Shown here: piece after piece, positions 25,259 to 34,746 of the stretch
How the letters are laid out: each line of letters opens with the position of its first letter
How positions within the stretch are numbered: position 1 is the stretch's first letter
DNA from: Ammonifex thiophilus
GTDB taxonomy: Bacteria > Bacillota > Desulfotomaculia > Desulfotomaculales > Ammonificaceae
Length of the DNA stretch: 64,000 nucleotides
Reading direction: 5' to 3'
Assembly (NCBI RefSeq): GCF_003368535.1
Contig: NZ_QSLN01000001.1
Span: 248,001-312,000, forward strand
Translations under genes and position numbers: made by a program
The notes under the pieces: generated by a model
Told to the model about the DNA's origin: nothing
What the model saw: the letters and a program-made list of their open reading frames with translations, nothing else
Databases searched by the model: none

Positions 25259-25957
25259 GTGCCCAAGCACGGCAAAAAGTATCTGGAGGCAAAAAAGCAG
25301 GTAGACCGCACCAAGCTTTACGATCCCTATGAAGCACTGGAGTTGGTCAAGCGCTTAGCTTCCGCCAAGTTCGACGAGACGGTGGAGGTGGCTGTGCGGC
25401 TAGGAGTCGATCCTCGGCACGCCGATCAGCAGGTGCGGGGCGCGGTAGTGCTGCCCCACGGCACGGGCAAGACGCGGCGCGTGCTGGTCTTCGCCCGAGG
25501 CGAGAAGGCCAAGGAGGCGGAAGCGGCGGGAGCCGATTATGTAGGGGCGGAAGACCTCATCGCCCGTATCCAGGAAGGCTGGCTTGACTTCGACGTGGCT
25601 ATCGCCACGCCTGACATGATGGCCATGGTGGGGCGCATCGGCCGCATTTTGGGCCCGCGGGGGCTTATGCCCAACCCCAAAACGGGCACAGTGACTTTCG
25701 ATGTGGCCCGGGCGGTAGCTGAGGCCAAAGCAGGCCGGGTGGAGTACCGGACGGACAAGGCGGGGATCGTGCACGCCCCCATCGGTAAGGTTTCTTTTGA
25801 GGTGGAAAAGCTGGTGGAAAACCTGAAAGCCCTGGTGGACGCCCTGGTACGGGCCAAGCCGCCGGCGGCTAAGGGTCAGTACCTGCGCAGCATAACCATT
25901 TCCTCCACCATGGGCCCGGGGGTAAAGGTGAATCCGGCCAAGCTCCTGGCTTCATAA
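25259..25957 (+). CDS. rplA: 50S ribosomal protein L1
   Basis: A 232-residue L1 of the L1 stalk with [17 protein letters not shown] at the N-terminus and the signature [18 protein letters not shown]-like stretch near residue 125. L1 often autoregulates the L11-L1 mRNA; I did not identify the site. The start is GTG with AAGGAGG upstream. Confidence 0.97.
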   Translation: MPKHGKKYLEAKKQVDRTKLYDPYEALELVKRLASAKFDETVEVAVRLGVDPRHADQQVRGAVVLPHGTGKTRRVLVFARGEKAKEAEAAGADYVGAEDLIARIQEGWLDFDVAIATPDMMAMVGRIGRILGPRGLMPNPKTGTVTFDVARAVAEAKAGRVEYRTDKAGIVHAPIGKVSFEVEKLVENLKALVDALVRAKPPAAKGQYLRSITISSTMGPGVKVNPAKLLAS

Positions 25958-26125
25958 AATTCCTTTCTGCCTGAGACAGTTGGTGCCCTTTCAAGGGCTT
26001 AAAGGCGAGAAGCTTCGCCGCCAACCGAGGTGCTGCTGAGTTGGTTGAGGGTTTGCTTGAGTTCAGAATCAAGCCTTTAACTGGGCGGAACCTCGGCTTT
26101 TGGCGGTTCCGCCCTTTCTATTTTG
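25958..26125 (+). promoter_or_regulatory. L10 leader with intrinsic attenuator before rplJ
   Basis: The 194-bp gap between rplA and rplJ is rich in complementary segments and ends in a strong attenuator: GGGCGGAACC (26083-26092) pairs with GGTTCCGCCC (26105-26114), followed by TTTCTATTTT. This is the position and form of the Firmicute L10(L12)4 autoregulatory leader, where the L10-L12 complex binds the RNA and affects readthrough. The protein-binding part is inferred from position, not matched to a covariance model. Confidence 0.75.
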
Positions 26126-26151
26126 AGTACCTGGAAGGAGGTGAGGAAAGG

Positions 26152-26682
26152 TTGGGACTGGCGCGGGCTCAGAAACAGGAGATCGTGGCCGAGCTTAAAG
26201 AGAAGCTGCGGGAAGCCAAGGCGGTCTTCGTGGCTGACCACACCGGGATACCGGTGGCCCAGCTTACCGAGTTGCGGCGGCGTCTGAGGTCGAACCAGAG
26301 TCAGCTCAAGGTAGCCAAAAACACCTTAATAAGGATTGCCGCCCAGGAGGTAGGCCTGGAGGAGCTGGTACCCTTTCTCAAAGGCCCGGTTTCCCTGGCT
26401 TTCTGTTTCGCCGATCCGGCGGTGACCGCCAAGATTTTGGCCGACTTCAACAAGGAGTACAAGCTTTTAGAGATCAAAGGTGGGGTATTGGGCAAGAAAG
26501 CTCTGACGCCCGATCAGGTTAAAGCCCTGGCCGATCTGCCGCCTTACGAAGTGCTCATCGGCAAGGTGGTGGGCGGCATGAAGGCCCCGCTTTACGGCCT
26601 GGTCGGAGTTTTGAGCGGTACCATCCGCAAGCTGGTCTACGTGTTGGAGGCCATAAAGGAAAAGCAGGCTACCGCTTCTTAA
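26152..26682 (+). CDS. rplJ: 50S ribosomal protein L10
   Basis: A 176-residue L10: ARAQKQEIVAELKEKLREAK, VADHTGIPVAQLTELRRRLR, and KNTLIRIAAQE. L10 anchors the L7/L12 dimers to the stalk. The frame is open from 26041, through the leader, but TTG 26152 has AAGGAGG and gives the normal N-terminus; the upstream part would translate the attenuator. Confidence 0.95.
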   Translation: MGLARAQKQEIVAELKEKLREAKAVFVADHTGIPVAQLTELRRRLRSNQSQLKVAKNTLIRIAAQEVGLEELVPFLKGPVSLAFCFADPAVTAKILADFNKEYKLLEIKGGVLGKKALTPDQVKALADLPPYEVLIGKVVGGMKAPLYGLVGVLSGTIRKLVYVLEAIKEKQATAS

Positions 26683-26713
26683 AAATTGAATTCTTAGAAG
26701 GGGGTTTTAAAAT

Positions 26714-27100
26714 ATGTCCAAAGTGGCGGAGATCATCGAGGCCATTAAAGGGCTCACAGTAGTGGAGCTGGCTGATCTGGTCAAGGCCCTGGAAGAGGAG
26801 TTTGGGGTGACGGCAGCGGCGCCGGTGGCGGTAGCGGCGGCCCCGGCGGCGGGAGCTGCAGCACCGGCGGCGGCTCCGCAGGAGGAGAAGACGGAGTTCG
26901 ACGTCATCCTGACCTCGGCCGGCGACAAGAAGATCAATGTCATCAAGGTGGTGCGGGAGATCACGGGCCTGGGCCTCAAGGAGGCCAAGGATTTGGTGGA
27001 CAACGCACCCAAGCCGGTGAAGGAAAAGGTGAGCAAGGAAGAGGCCGAGGCCATCAAAAAGAAGCTCGAAGAGGCCGGTGCCACGGTGGAAATCAAGTAG
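26714..27100 (+). CDS. rplL: 50S ribosomal protein L7/L12
   Basis: A 128-residue L7/L12: N-terminal dimerisation domain, an Ala/Pro-rich hinge (residues about 35-57) and the C-terminal factor-binding domain ([29 protein letters not shown] begins it). It is followed by a terminator and mutS, not rpoB. Confidence 0.97.
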   Translation: MSKVAEIIEAIKGLTVVELADLVKALEEEFGVTAAAPVAVAAAPAAGAAAPAAAPQEEKTEFDVILTSAGDKKINVIKVVREITGLGLKEAKDLVDNAPKPVKEKVSKEEAEAIKKKLEEAGATVEIK

Positions 27101-27129
27101 TACTGACAGGCGGAAAGTTTGCCATATCG

Positions 27130-27154
27130 GCGGAGGGGGACCCCTCCGCTTTTG
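27130..27154 (+). terminator. Intrinsic terminator after rplL
   Basis: GCGGAGGGG (27130-27138) pairs with CCCCTCCGC (27141-27149) and is followed by TTTTG. It ends the ribosomal-protein transcript before mutS. Confidence 0.75.
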
Positions 27155-27185
27155 TTATAATGGGAAGGAGGGGGCGGGGCTTGGC

Positions 27186-29783
27186 ATGAGCAACCTCACG
27201 CCGATGATGCAGCAGTACCTAGAGATAAAAAAGCAGTATCCCGATGCCATTCTTTTCTTTCACCTGGGGGACTTCTACGAAATGTTCTTCGATGACGCGG
27301 TGAGGGCGGCCCCCATCCTGGAGGTGGCCCTCACTTCTCGGGACGCGGGTCGTCTCGGTAGAGTTCCCATGTGCGGTGTTCCCTGCCACAGCGCCTCTTC
27401 CTACATCGCCCGCCTGGTGAGCCACGGTTTCAAAGTAGCCCTGTGCGAGCAACTGGAAGACCCCTCTCAGGCTAAAGGTCTGGTGAAACGTGGAGTAACG
27501 CGGGTCATAACTCCCGGGACTTTCTTCGAAGGGGAAACGACCGACAAGACCAGCCACAGCTATATAGCAGCCGTAGCTCCGGGAAGCGGGAAGACCTACG
27601 GCTTGGCCAGCGCTGAGGTCGGCACCGGGGAGTTCCGCGTGACCAGTTTCGCCGGAGCGGGGGCACAGGATAAGCTTATGGACGAGCTCTTCCGGCTGCA
27701 GCCGGCCGAGGTGGTGCTCCCCGAAGGAAGCGAGGAACTCAAGCACCTGGTGCGGGCGGCGGCACCTGCGGCAGCGGTCACCTTCTGGCCGCAGGAGCTC
27801 TTCCGGGATCTCGCCCGGGCCGAAGCCGCCTTAGAGGGCTACGAGCGGGAAGGGGAGTGGAAAACGGAGGCCGTCTTAGCGGCGGGGGTGCTGGCCGCCT
27901 ACCTGGCCGAGACCCAAAAGCGGGAACTGAAGCACCTGAAGAAGATTTCCTCCTACCGCCCAGAAGGCTTCATGCTCCTGGACGCGGCCACTAGGCGCAA
28001 TCTGGAGCTCACCCGCTCCCTGGCCGACGGGAGCCGGCGGGGGACCTTGCTGGAAGTCTTAGATTACACCCTGACCGGCATGGGGGGGAGGCGCCTGCGC
28101 GACTGGATAGAGCAGCCCCTCCTCGACCCGGCGGCCATAGAGGAGCGTCTGGAAGCGGTATCCTACCTGGTGGAGCAGGCGGTGAAGCGAGAAGAGATCC
28201 GGGCCCGGCTCAAAAAGATGGGCGACATGGAACGCCTGGCTTCCCGCCTATCTTTCGGCCTGGCCAACGCCCGCGACCTTCTCAGCCTGAAGGACTCCTT
28301 GATCCTGGCCGGGGAGATAAAGGAGGAGCTGTCTGGGGCAAAAGGCCTACTGGAAAGGCTGCGGGATCAACTGGAAAACCTTGATGATATCACCTCCCTG
28401 ATCGCGGAGGCTATCGCTCCTGACCCTCCGGCCACCCTTCAGGAGGGTGGGCTTATTAGGGAAGGATATCATCCGGAGGTGGACCGGCTCCGCTCTATCC
28501 GGCGCGACGCTCACAAGTACTTGGCGGAGCTCGAGGCCAAGGAAAAAGAGCGGACGGGCATAAAATCCCTTAAAATAGGATACAACCGAGTTTTCGGCTA
28601 CTATATAGAGGTTACCAAGCCTAACTTGCACCTGGTCCCTCCGGATTATCAGCGGCGCCAGACACTCGTCCAGGCGGAGCGCTTCGTGACCCCTGAACTC
28701 AAAGAGTATGAAGAAATGATCCTGGGGGCGGAAGAGCGCCTTTACTCCCTGGAGTACGAACTCTTCTGCCGGGTGCGGGATCAGGTGCAAGCTCATCTCG
28801 ACCGCATTTTGCGGGCCGCGCGCGCCATAGGGCAGATCGATGCCCTGGCAAGCCTGGCGGTGGCCGCCGTGAAGGGCAACTATGTGCGCCCCCGCATCTC
28901 GTCTTCCGACCTTATCCGCATAAAGGAAGGCCGCCACCCGGTAGTGGAGCGGGCTTTGGGGCCGGGAAACTTCGTGCCTAACGACACTTGGCTTGGAGGA
29001 ACGGATAAGCGGGTGGCCATTATAACTGGGCCCAACATGGGAGGCAAGAGCACCTACATGCGCCAGGTGGCCTTAATCGTGCTGATGGCGCAGATAGGGA
29101 GCTTTGTCCCGGCGGCGGAAGCGGAGATCGGGGTGGTGGACCGCATCTTCACTCGCGTGGGGGCAGCGGATAACCTCTACGGCGGGCAGAGCACCTTCAT
29201 GGTGGAGATGGGCGAGTGCCGCACCATCCTGACCCAGGCCACCTCCCGGAGCCTGGTGGTCATGGACGAGGTGGGGCGAGGGACCAGCACCTACGACGGC
29301 ATGAGCATCGCCCGCGCCATTGTGGAGTATCTCGTCCAGCGGATAAAGGCCAAGACCCTTTTCTCCACCCACTACCACGAACTCACCGATCTGGCTCAGC
29401 TTCCCGGTGTTTTCAACCTGACGGTGGCGGTGCGCGAGGAGGAGGGGAAGGTCAGCTTCCTCTACCGGGTACTGCCGGGCAAAGCCGACAAGAGCTACGG
29501 GCTGCACGTAGCGGCTCTGGCCGGCCTGCCGAAAGAGGTTATAGAGCGCGCCAGAGAGATTCTGGAGGAGCTGGAGAGGCGGCGGGAGGAAAAGCCTGAA
29601 AGGCCCTGCCGGGTAGTGCAGCTCGACATGTTTTCCTGCGGCGTAGAGCATCCGCTCCTGGCAGAGCTTACCCGCCTCGATCTCGACCAGATCACTCCTC
29701 TGCAGGCTTTGAACCTGCTGGCCGAGTGGCAAGGGCGGCTCAAAGCCGAGGGGAAGCGGCGAGGAGGGGGGCGGCGTGGGTAA
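27186..29783 (+). CDS. mutS: MutS, DNA mismatch recognition protein
   Basis: An 865-residue MutS. The N-terminal mismatch-binding motif is in HLGDFYEMFFDDA (Phe-x-Glu type), the ATPase Walker A is GPNMGGKSTYMRQ near residue 615, and LVVMDEVGRGTSTYDG is the Walker B/signature region. MutS binds mismatches as a dimer and recruits MutL. The frame is open from 27078, but ATG 27186 gives the standard start MSNLTPMMQQYLEIK. The 3' end overlaps mutL by 8 bp. Confidence 0.97.
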   Translation: MSNLTPMMQQYLEIKKQYPDAILFFHLGDFYEMFFDDAVRAAPILEVALTSRDAGRLGRVPMCGVPCHSASSYIARLVSHGFKVALCEQLEDPSQAKGLVKRGVTRVITPGTFFEGETTDKTSHSYIAAVAPGSGKTYGLASAEVGTGEFRVTSFAGAGAQDKLMDELFRLQPAEVVLPEGSEELKHLVRAAAPAAAVTFWPQELFRDLARAEAALEGYEREGEWKTEAVLAAGVLAAYLAETQKRELKHLKKISSYRPEGFMLLDAATRRNLELTRSLADGSRRGTLLEVLDYTLTGMGGRRLRDWIEQPLLDPAAIEERLEAVSYLVEQAVKREEIRARLKKMGDMERLASRLSFGLANARDLLSLKDSLILAGEIKEELSGAKGLLERLRDQLENLDDITSLIAEAIAPDPPATLQEGGLIREGYHPEVDRLRSIRRDAHKYLAELEAKEKERTGIKSLKIGYNRVFGYYIEVTKPNLHLVPPDYQRRQTLVQAERFVTPELKEYEEMILGAEERLYSLEYELFCRVRDQVQAHLDRILRAARAIGQIDALASLAVAAVKGNYVRPRISSSDLIRIKEGRHPVVERALGPGNFVPNDTWLGGTDKRVAIITGPNMGGKSTYMRQVALIVLMAQIGSFVPAAEAEIGVVDRIFTRVGAADNLYGGQSTFMVEMGECRTILTQATSRSLVVMDEVGRGTSTYDGMSIARAIVEYLVQRIKAKTLFSTHYHELTDLAQLPGVFNLTVAVREEEGKVSFLYRVLPGKADKSYGLHVAALAGLPKEVIERAREILEELERRREEKPERPCRVVQLDMFSCGVEHPLLAELTRLDLDQITPLQALNLLAEWQGRLKAEGKRRGGGRRG

Positions 29784-31458
29784 GATAAAAGTGCTTGACC
29801 CGGACACGGTGAGCCTGGTAGCTGCTGGAGAGGTGGTGGAGCGCCCAGCCTCGGTGGTAAAAGAGTTGGTGGAGAACGCGCTCGACGCCCAGGCCCGCCG
29901 CATAACCGTGCGGGTGGAGAAGGACTTTGGCCCCATCACGGTGGTGGACAACGGCTGCGGCATACCGGCGGACGAAGTTCTGCTGGCCTTCTCCCGCCAC
30001 GCCACCAGCAAGATAAGCACTGCCAGGGATCTGGAGAACATCACCACTTTGGGCTTCCGGGGAGAGGCCCTGCCCAGCATCGCGGCGGTTTCCCGCCTGA
30101 CCATGAAAACGCGGGAGCCGGGGGCAGAAGAGGGAATGCTGGTGGAAATAGCCGGCGGAGAAGTCTTGAGGAAGGAGACGGTAGGCGCCCCTCCTGGCAC
30201 CCAGGTGATAGTGCGCGACCTCTTTTATAATGTCCCGGCCCGCCGCAAATTCTTGAGTTCCTGGCGGGCGGAAAGCAGCCACATAGTGGACCTCTTGGAG
30301 CACCTAGCCCTGGCCTGGCCGGAGGTCTCTTTCAGCTTCTGGCTGGCGGGGCGCGAGGTCTTTCACACACCCGGGACGGGGCTTTTGCCGGCTATCACCG
30401 CCATTTACGGCGCAGAGGTCGCCTCTACCCTTCTTCCTTTAGAGGCGGAAGAAGGGGAGCTCAAGATCAGAGGCTTTCTGGGGAGGCCGGAGCTAGCCCG
30501 CGGCCACCGCCGGCATCAGGTGGTTGTGGTGAACCGCCGGCTGGTGAGGCACTACGGGATAGCGCAGGCCATCGCCGAGGCCTTCGGTAGCTTGCTGCCG
30601 GCCGGGAAACATCCTTTCTTCGTCCTCTTCTTAGAGCTCCCTCCCCGGCTAGTGGACGTCAATGTGCATCCCCAGAAGACGGTGGTACGTTTCGCCGACG
30701 AGAGGGAAGTGCTGGCGCTCTGCCGGGAGGCGGTAAAAAGAGCCCTTTTCGGGGAAAGGCGGCCGATGGTTAAAACACCCCCTTCCCCTCCTCCCCGCTC
30801 CTGGGACGAGGCTTTGCGCGAGTTGCGCTTCTCGGTGAAAGAGGTGGCCAGCATGGCCGAACGGGTGGCCGAGAGTCCCCCCACTTACCTTTTTTCTTTC
30901 CTGCCCCCGCTTACCTACCTAGGCTTTCTTCCCCCGGTTTACATCCTGGCCCAGGGACCGGAAGGGCTTTATGTGGTGGACCAGCACGCGGCCCATGAGC
31001 GTATACTCTTTGAGAAGTACGCCAAGGCGGCGGAAAATCAAGGGGTACCGAGCCAAGGCCTTCTAGAACCCATACCGGTAAGCCTTAAGGGGAGGGAATG
31101 GGAAGAAATAGGGCCGTACATCATGCGCTTCGGCTTTGTACTGGAGCCCTTTGGCCGGGGTACGGCCCTCCTGCGAGCCATACCGGCGGACCTGGAGGTG
31201 GCGGCAGCCTGCCTCTTGCTCGAAGAGTTCCTTACTTCCTGGGAGGAAATTCCAGTTCCCCGCCGGGAGCGCGAGGTTCTGGCGCTCATGGCCTGCCATG
31301 GCGCAGTGCGGGCCGGAGAAGTCCTTTCCCCTCCCCTAGCTCAGGAGCTCCTAAACCAGTTGGCGGCCTGCCACGAACCCACGGTTTGCCCCCACGGACG
31401 CCCCACCTTCTTCTCCCTCTCCTATCAAGAACTGGAGAAACGCTTGGGGCGAAGATGA
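29776..31458 (+). CDS. mutL: MutL, mismatch-repair endonuclease
   Basis: A 560-residue MutL with an N-terminal GHKL ATPase (VVKELVENALDA, DNGCGIP, TLGFRGEALPSI) and a C-terminal endonuclease domain. The latter holds DQHAAHERILFE, the metal-binding DQHA-x2-E-x4-E motif, plus ACHGAVRAGE and CPHGRP. This endonuclease-type MutL fits organisms lacking MutH. The start is GTG inside mutS. Confidence 0.96.
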   Translation: MGKIKVLDPDTVSLVAAGEVVERPASVVKELVENALDAQARRITVRVEKDFGPITVVDNGCGIPADEVLLAFSRHATSKISTARDLENITTLGFRGEALPSIAAVSRLTMKTREPGAEEGMLVEIAGGEVLRKETVGAPPGTQVIVRDLFYNVPARRKFLSSWRAESSHIVDLLEHLALAWPEVSFSFWLAGREVFHTPGTGLLPAITAIYGAEVASTLLPLEAEEGELKIRGFLGRPELARGHRRHQVVVVNRRLVRHYGIAQAIAEAFGSLLPAGKHPFFVLFLELPPRLVDVNVHPQKTVVRFADEREVLALCREAVKRALFGERRPMVKTPPSPPPRSWDEALRELRFSVKEVASMAERVAESPPTYLFSFLPPLTYLGFLPPVYILAQGPEGLYVVDQHAAHERILFEKYAKAAENQGVPSQGLLEPIPVSLKGREWEEIGPYIMRFGFVLEPFGRGTALLRAIPADLEVAAACLLLEEFLTSWEEIPVPRREREVLALMACHGAVRAGEVLSPPLAQELLNQLAACHEPTVCPHGRPTFFSLSYQELEKRLGRR

Positions 31459-31459
31459 G

Positions 31460-32245
31460 ATGGAGTTGGTGGTGACCACCTCTTACCAGCCGACGCCGGA
31501 CCAGGAGGAGAAGGCACGTGACTGGGCCCGGTGGCTGGGGGTTGAGTATGTGCCCCGCCGTCGGGAAAGCCTCAGTAAAATAGCGGCCGCCTGCGGGGCA
31601 AGGGGAGTGCTGGTAGTGAGGCAGGAGGGGCCGGTGCTGGTGGGTGAAGGGGGAGAAGAGCTCTTCTTCCACCCTGGGACGGCTCTCTTGCGCCTGAGGA
31701 ACCTCTGGCAGGGTAAAGGGGATCCCTTGATAGAGGCTATGGCTTTGGCCCCGGGGGAGAGCGTCCTAGACTGCACTTTGGGGTTGGGGACGGAAGCCCT
31801 GGTGGTGAGCTTTTTCCTGGGGCCTTCCGGACGGGTAGTGGGGGTGGAGAAGGTGCCGGTTATCGCTTTACTGGTGCGGGAAGGGCTTAAGGTACTGGCT
31901 TCTTCTTCCTCCCCTCTGGCGGAAGCAGCTTCCCGGATCGAGGTGGTGGTGGCCGACCACCTCGACTACCTCAGAACTCTGCCGGAGGAGAGCTTTGACG
32001 TGGTCTACTTCGACCCCTTCTTCCAGCAACCGGTGAAGGCGGCGGTGAACCTCGCCCCTCTACGCCGTTTCGGATCCCGGGAGGCCCTGCGCCCGGAGGC
32101 CGTAAGGGAAGCCTTGCGGGTGGCGCGACGCCGCGTGGTACTGAAGGAGAGGAAGGGGAGCGCGGAGTTTGCCCGCCTGGGATTCAGGGAGATAATAGCG
32201 GGAAGACGAGCCCGGGTGGCCTACGGGGTGATAGTCAAGCGATGA
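31460..32245 (+). CDS. Class I SAM-dependent methyltransferase (RsmJ-like)
   Basis: A 261-residue protein with a C-terminal Rossmann methyltransferase domain: motif I VLDCTLGLGTEALV, motif II acidic VVGVEKV, and motif IV VVYFDPFFQQPV. This DPFF-type motif resembles the RsmJ/YhiQ family of 16S rRNA G1516 methyltransferases. The N-terminal 80 residues contain a small extra domain. It starts 2 bp after mutL and overlaps miaA by 4 bp. Substrate assignment is tentative. Confidence 0.75.
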   Translation: MELVVTTSYQPTPDQEEKARDWARWLGVEYVPRRRESLSKIAAACGARGVLVVRQEGPVLVGEGGEELFFHPGTALLRLRNLWQGKGDPLIEAMALAPGESVLDCTLGLGTEALVVSFFLGPSGRVVGVEKVPVIALLVREGLKVLASSSSPLAEAASRIEVVVADHLDYLRTLPEESFDVVYFDPFFQQPVKAAVNLAPLRRFGSREALRPEAVREALRVARRRVVLKERKGSAEFARLGFREIIAGRRARVAYGVIVKR

Positions 32246-33189
32246 AAAAGCTTTGGCCGCTGGTAGTGATTACCGGCCCCACCGCCACGGGTAAGACGGC
32301 GGTGGGAATAGAAGTGGCCCTGCGGCTTGGCGGGGAGATCATCTCGGCCGATTCCATGATGGTCTACAAGGGGATGGATATCGGCACGGCCAAGCCTTCC
32401 CTGGAGGAACGTAAGGGCGTGCCCCACCATCTCATCGACGTGGTGGAGCCCCACGAGCACTTCAGCGTGGGCGCCTTCCAGGCCCTGGCCCGGAAGCTCA
32501 TCGAGGAAATACACTCCCGGGGGAGATTGCCCCTGCTGGTGGGGGGCACAGCCCTTTACATCCGGGCGGTGATCGACGGGTACACTTTCCCCGTAAAGGC
32601 GGACAAGGAGCTGCGTCAGAGGCTTTTAAAGGAGGCCCAGGAGAAAGGCACGGCTCACCTGCACGCCCAGCTCCAGGCCATAGACCCGCGGGCAGCAGGC
32701 AAGATCCATCCACACGACCGCAAGCGCATCGTCCGGGCGCTGGAGATATACTATCAGACGGGCAAACCCCCTTCGGAGGTTATGAAGAAAGAACCTCCCC
32801 CTTATGACGTTCTGATGTTCGGTCTTAATCTGCCCCGGGAAGAGCTTTACCGGCGGATCGAGCAGCGGGTGGACGCCATGCTGGCGGCGGGGCTGGTGGA
32901 AGAGGTGCGCCGGCTCCTGGAGCAAGGGGTTCCCCCTCAAGCCACCTCTATGCAGGGCCTGGGCTACAAGGAGATAGCCGCTTATCTCCGAGGGGAAATA
33001 AGCTTCGAGCAGGCGGTTTACCTCATCAAGCGCAACACCCGCCGTTTTGCCAAAAGGCAGCTCACCTGGTTCCGGCACGACCCCCGCATATGCTGGCTCG
33101 ACGTGGCTCAGTACAAAGGGGTAGAAGACCTGGCGGAGGAAATAGTACGCCGGGTGCAGGATTATTTTGGCTTCGAGCGAAAATTCTAA
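32242..33189 (+). CDS. miaA: MiaA, tRNA dimethylallyltransferase
   Basis: A 315-residue MiaA with P-loop [35 protein letters not shown] and [10 protein letters not shown]. It transfers a dimethylallyl group to A37 of tRNAs reading UNN codons. It overlaps the methyltransferase as ATGA and precedes hfq in the mutSL-miaA-hfq arrangement common to Clostridia and Gammaproteobacteria. Confidence 0.97.
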   Translation: MKKLWPLVVITGPTATGKTAVGIEVALRLGGEIISADSMMVYKGMDIGTAKPSLEERKGVPHHLIDVVEPHEHFSVGAFQALARKLIEEIHSRGRLPLLVGGTALYIRAVIDGYTFPVKADKELRQRLLKEAQEKGTAHLHAQLQAIDPRAAGKIHPHDRKRIVRALEIYYQTGKPPSEVMKKEPPPYDVLMFGLNLPREELYRRIEQRVDAMLAAGLVEEVRRLLEQGVPPQATSMQGLGYKEIAAYLRGEISFEQAVYLIKRNTRRFAKRQLTWFRHDPRICWLDVAQYKGVEDLAEEIVRRVQDYFGFERKF

Positions 33190-33218
33190 AAGAAAAAAGC
33201 CGGAGGGTTGTCGCCGTT

Positions 33219-33476
33219 ATGAGCAAAACCCAGATCAACCTACAAGACGCTTTTCTCAACCAAGTGCGCAAAGAAGCGGTGCCGGTCACCCTCTTTTTGA
33301 TCAATGGCTTTCAGCTGAAAGGAACCATTCGGGGTTTTGACAGCTTCACGGTGATCCTGGAAAGCGAAGGACGCCAGATGATGATATACAAGCACGCCAT
33401 TTCCACCATAAGCCCGGTTAGGCCAGTGAGTACCTTCGCTCCTCCGCAGGAAAAGGCCCAAGAGAACAAGGCTTAG
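33219..33476 (+). CDS. hfq: Hfq RNA chaperone
   Basis: An 85-residue Hfq: Sm1 motif in [20 protein letters not shown] and Sm2 motif [10 protein letters not shown]. The Tyr-Lys-His triad forms the poly-U pore. A short C-terminal tail follows. Hfq forms a hexamer that pairs small RNAs with mRNAs. ATG 33219 has CGGAGG upstream; the frame extends further into miaA but without family similarity. Confidence 0.96.
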   Translation: MSKTQINLQDAFLNQVRKEAVPVTLFLINGFQLKGTIRGFDSFTVILESEGRQMMIYKHAISTISPVRPVSTFAPPQEKAQENKA

Positions 33477-33492
33477 CGGGGCGAAACTAGAG

Positions 33493-34746
33493 GTGAACGG
33501 CGGGGCAAAGAAGCTTTCCCTTCTGGCCGAGGAAGTGAGGACAGAAGTAGAGCCGGTTTGGCGCCGCTTCGATGCTCTAGCCCTGGCCAACCAGGAGCGG
33601 GTGTTGCGGGCCTTCCGGGCAGTGAGATTGAGCTCCTTTCACCTCTGTGGCTCCACCGGTTACGGTTACAGCGATGCGGGAAGGGAGGCGCTAGAGGCGG
33701 CCTACGCCCAGGTGTTCGGTGCGGAGGCAGCTCTGGTGCGCCCCCAGATAGTTTCGGGAACCCAGGCTGTGGCCCTCTGCCTTTTCGCCCTCCTTCGGCC
33801 CGGCGACCTTTTGCTCTTTCTCCAAGGGCGGCCGTACGATACCCTGCAGGAAGTTATTTCCGGCAAAGGGGTAGGGTCGCTTCTAGATTGGGGGGTAAGG
33901 TATAATGAGGTAGATGCTTTTGCCGATGGGGTTCCAGACTGGGGGAAGATAGAGGCGGTCTTGCGGGAGTCGCGCCCGCGGGTGGTCTTGTTGCAGCGCT
34001 CCGGCGGCTACGCCTGGCGCCGAGGCCTCACCCTCGACCTGCTGGCGGAAGTCACGCGGCGGATTAAGGCCCTCTGCCCCGACACCTGGGTGGTGGTGGA
34101 CAACTGCTACGGAGAGTTTGTGGATACGGCCGAACCGCCGGCGGTGGGGGTGGATCTCTGTGCCGGGTCGCTCATCAAGAACCCGGGAGGGGGTCTGGCG
34201 CCCAGCGGGGGCTATGTAGCTGGGAAAGAAGAGCTGGTGGAGCTGGTGGCCCATCGCCTTACGGCGCCGGGATTAGGCAGGGAAGTGGGGCCCACCTTCG
34301 GCTACCTGCGCTTCATGTGCCAGGGCTTCTTCTTAGCTCCCCACTTCACCGCTCAGGCCCTCAAAGGAGCGGTGTTTGCTGCTTGCCTCTTCGAGCGTTT
34401 GGGTTACCCGGTGCTTCCCCGTTACGATGAGCCCCGCAGCGATATCGTCCAGGGGATAGCGTTGGGCTCGGCAGAAAAGGTTCTGCGCTTCTGCCGGGCT
34501 CTGCAGGCAGCCTCGCCGGTAGATGCCCACGCGGCGCCCACCGGAGCTCCTTTGCCGGGATACGCGGACGAGGTGGTGATGGCAGCCGGGACCTTCGTGC
34601 AGGGCGCTTCGTTGGAGCTGACCGCCGATGCTCCCCTACGAGAACCCTACGCGGTTTACCTCCAGGGAGGATTGACTAAGGAGCATGCCCTTTTGGGTAT
34701 CCTGGAGGCAGCCAAGGCTTTGATGGAAGAGGAGGGGAAGCCTTAA
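33493..34746 (+). CDS. Methionine gamma-lyase-like PLP enzyme (aluminium-resistance family)
   Basis: A 417-residue fold-type I PLP enzyme of the YnbB/aluminium-resistance family (PF06838). GYGYSDAGREALE, PQIVSGTQAVALCLF and DNCYGEFVDTAEP are characteristic; the Schiff-base lysine is likely in GSLIKNPGGGLAPSGGY. The family sits next to hfq in many Firmicutes. Activity is uncertain; names range from cystathionine beta-lyase-like to aluminium resistance. The start is GTG, and the stop overlaps the trxB ATG as TAATG. Confidence 0.85.
   Translation: MNGGAKKLSLLAEEVRTEVEPVWRRFDALALANQERVLRAFRAVRLSSFHLCGSTGYGYSDAGREALEAAYAQVFGAEAALVRPQIVSGTQAVALCLFALLRPGDLLLFLQGRPYDTLQEVISGKGVGSLLDWGVRYNEVDAFADGVPDWGKIEAVLRESRPRVVLLQRSGGYAWRRGLTLDLLAEVTRRIKALCPDTWVVVDNCYGEFVDTAEPPAVGVDLCAGSLIKNPGGGLAPSGGYVAGKEELVELVAHRLTAPGLGREVGPTFGYLRFMCQGFFLAPHFTAQALKGAVFAACLFERLGYPVLPRYDEPRSDIVQGIALGSAEKVLRFCRALQAASPVDAHAAPTGAPLPGYADEVVMAAGTFVQGASLELTADAPLREPYAVYLQGGLTKEHALLGILEAAKALMEEEGKP

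Noticed and set aside
27156-27161. TATAAT after the rplL terminator as a mutS promoter
   Set aside because: There is no -35 hexamer 16-18 bp upstream; the sequence there is the terminator stem. It may be chance.
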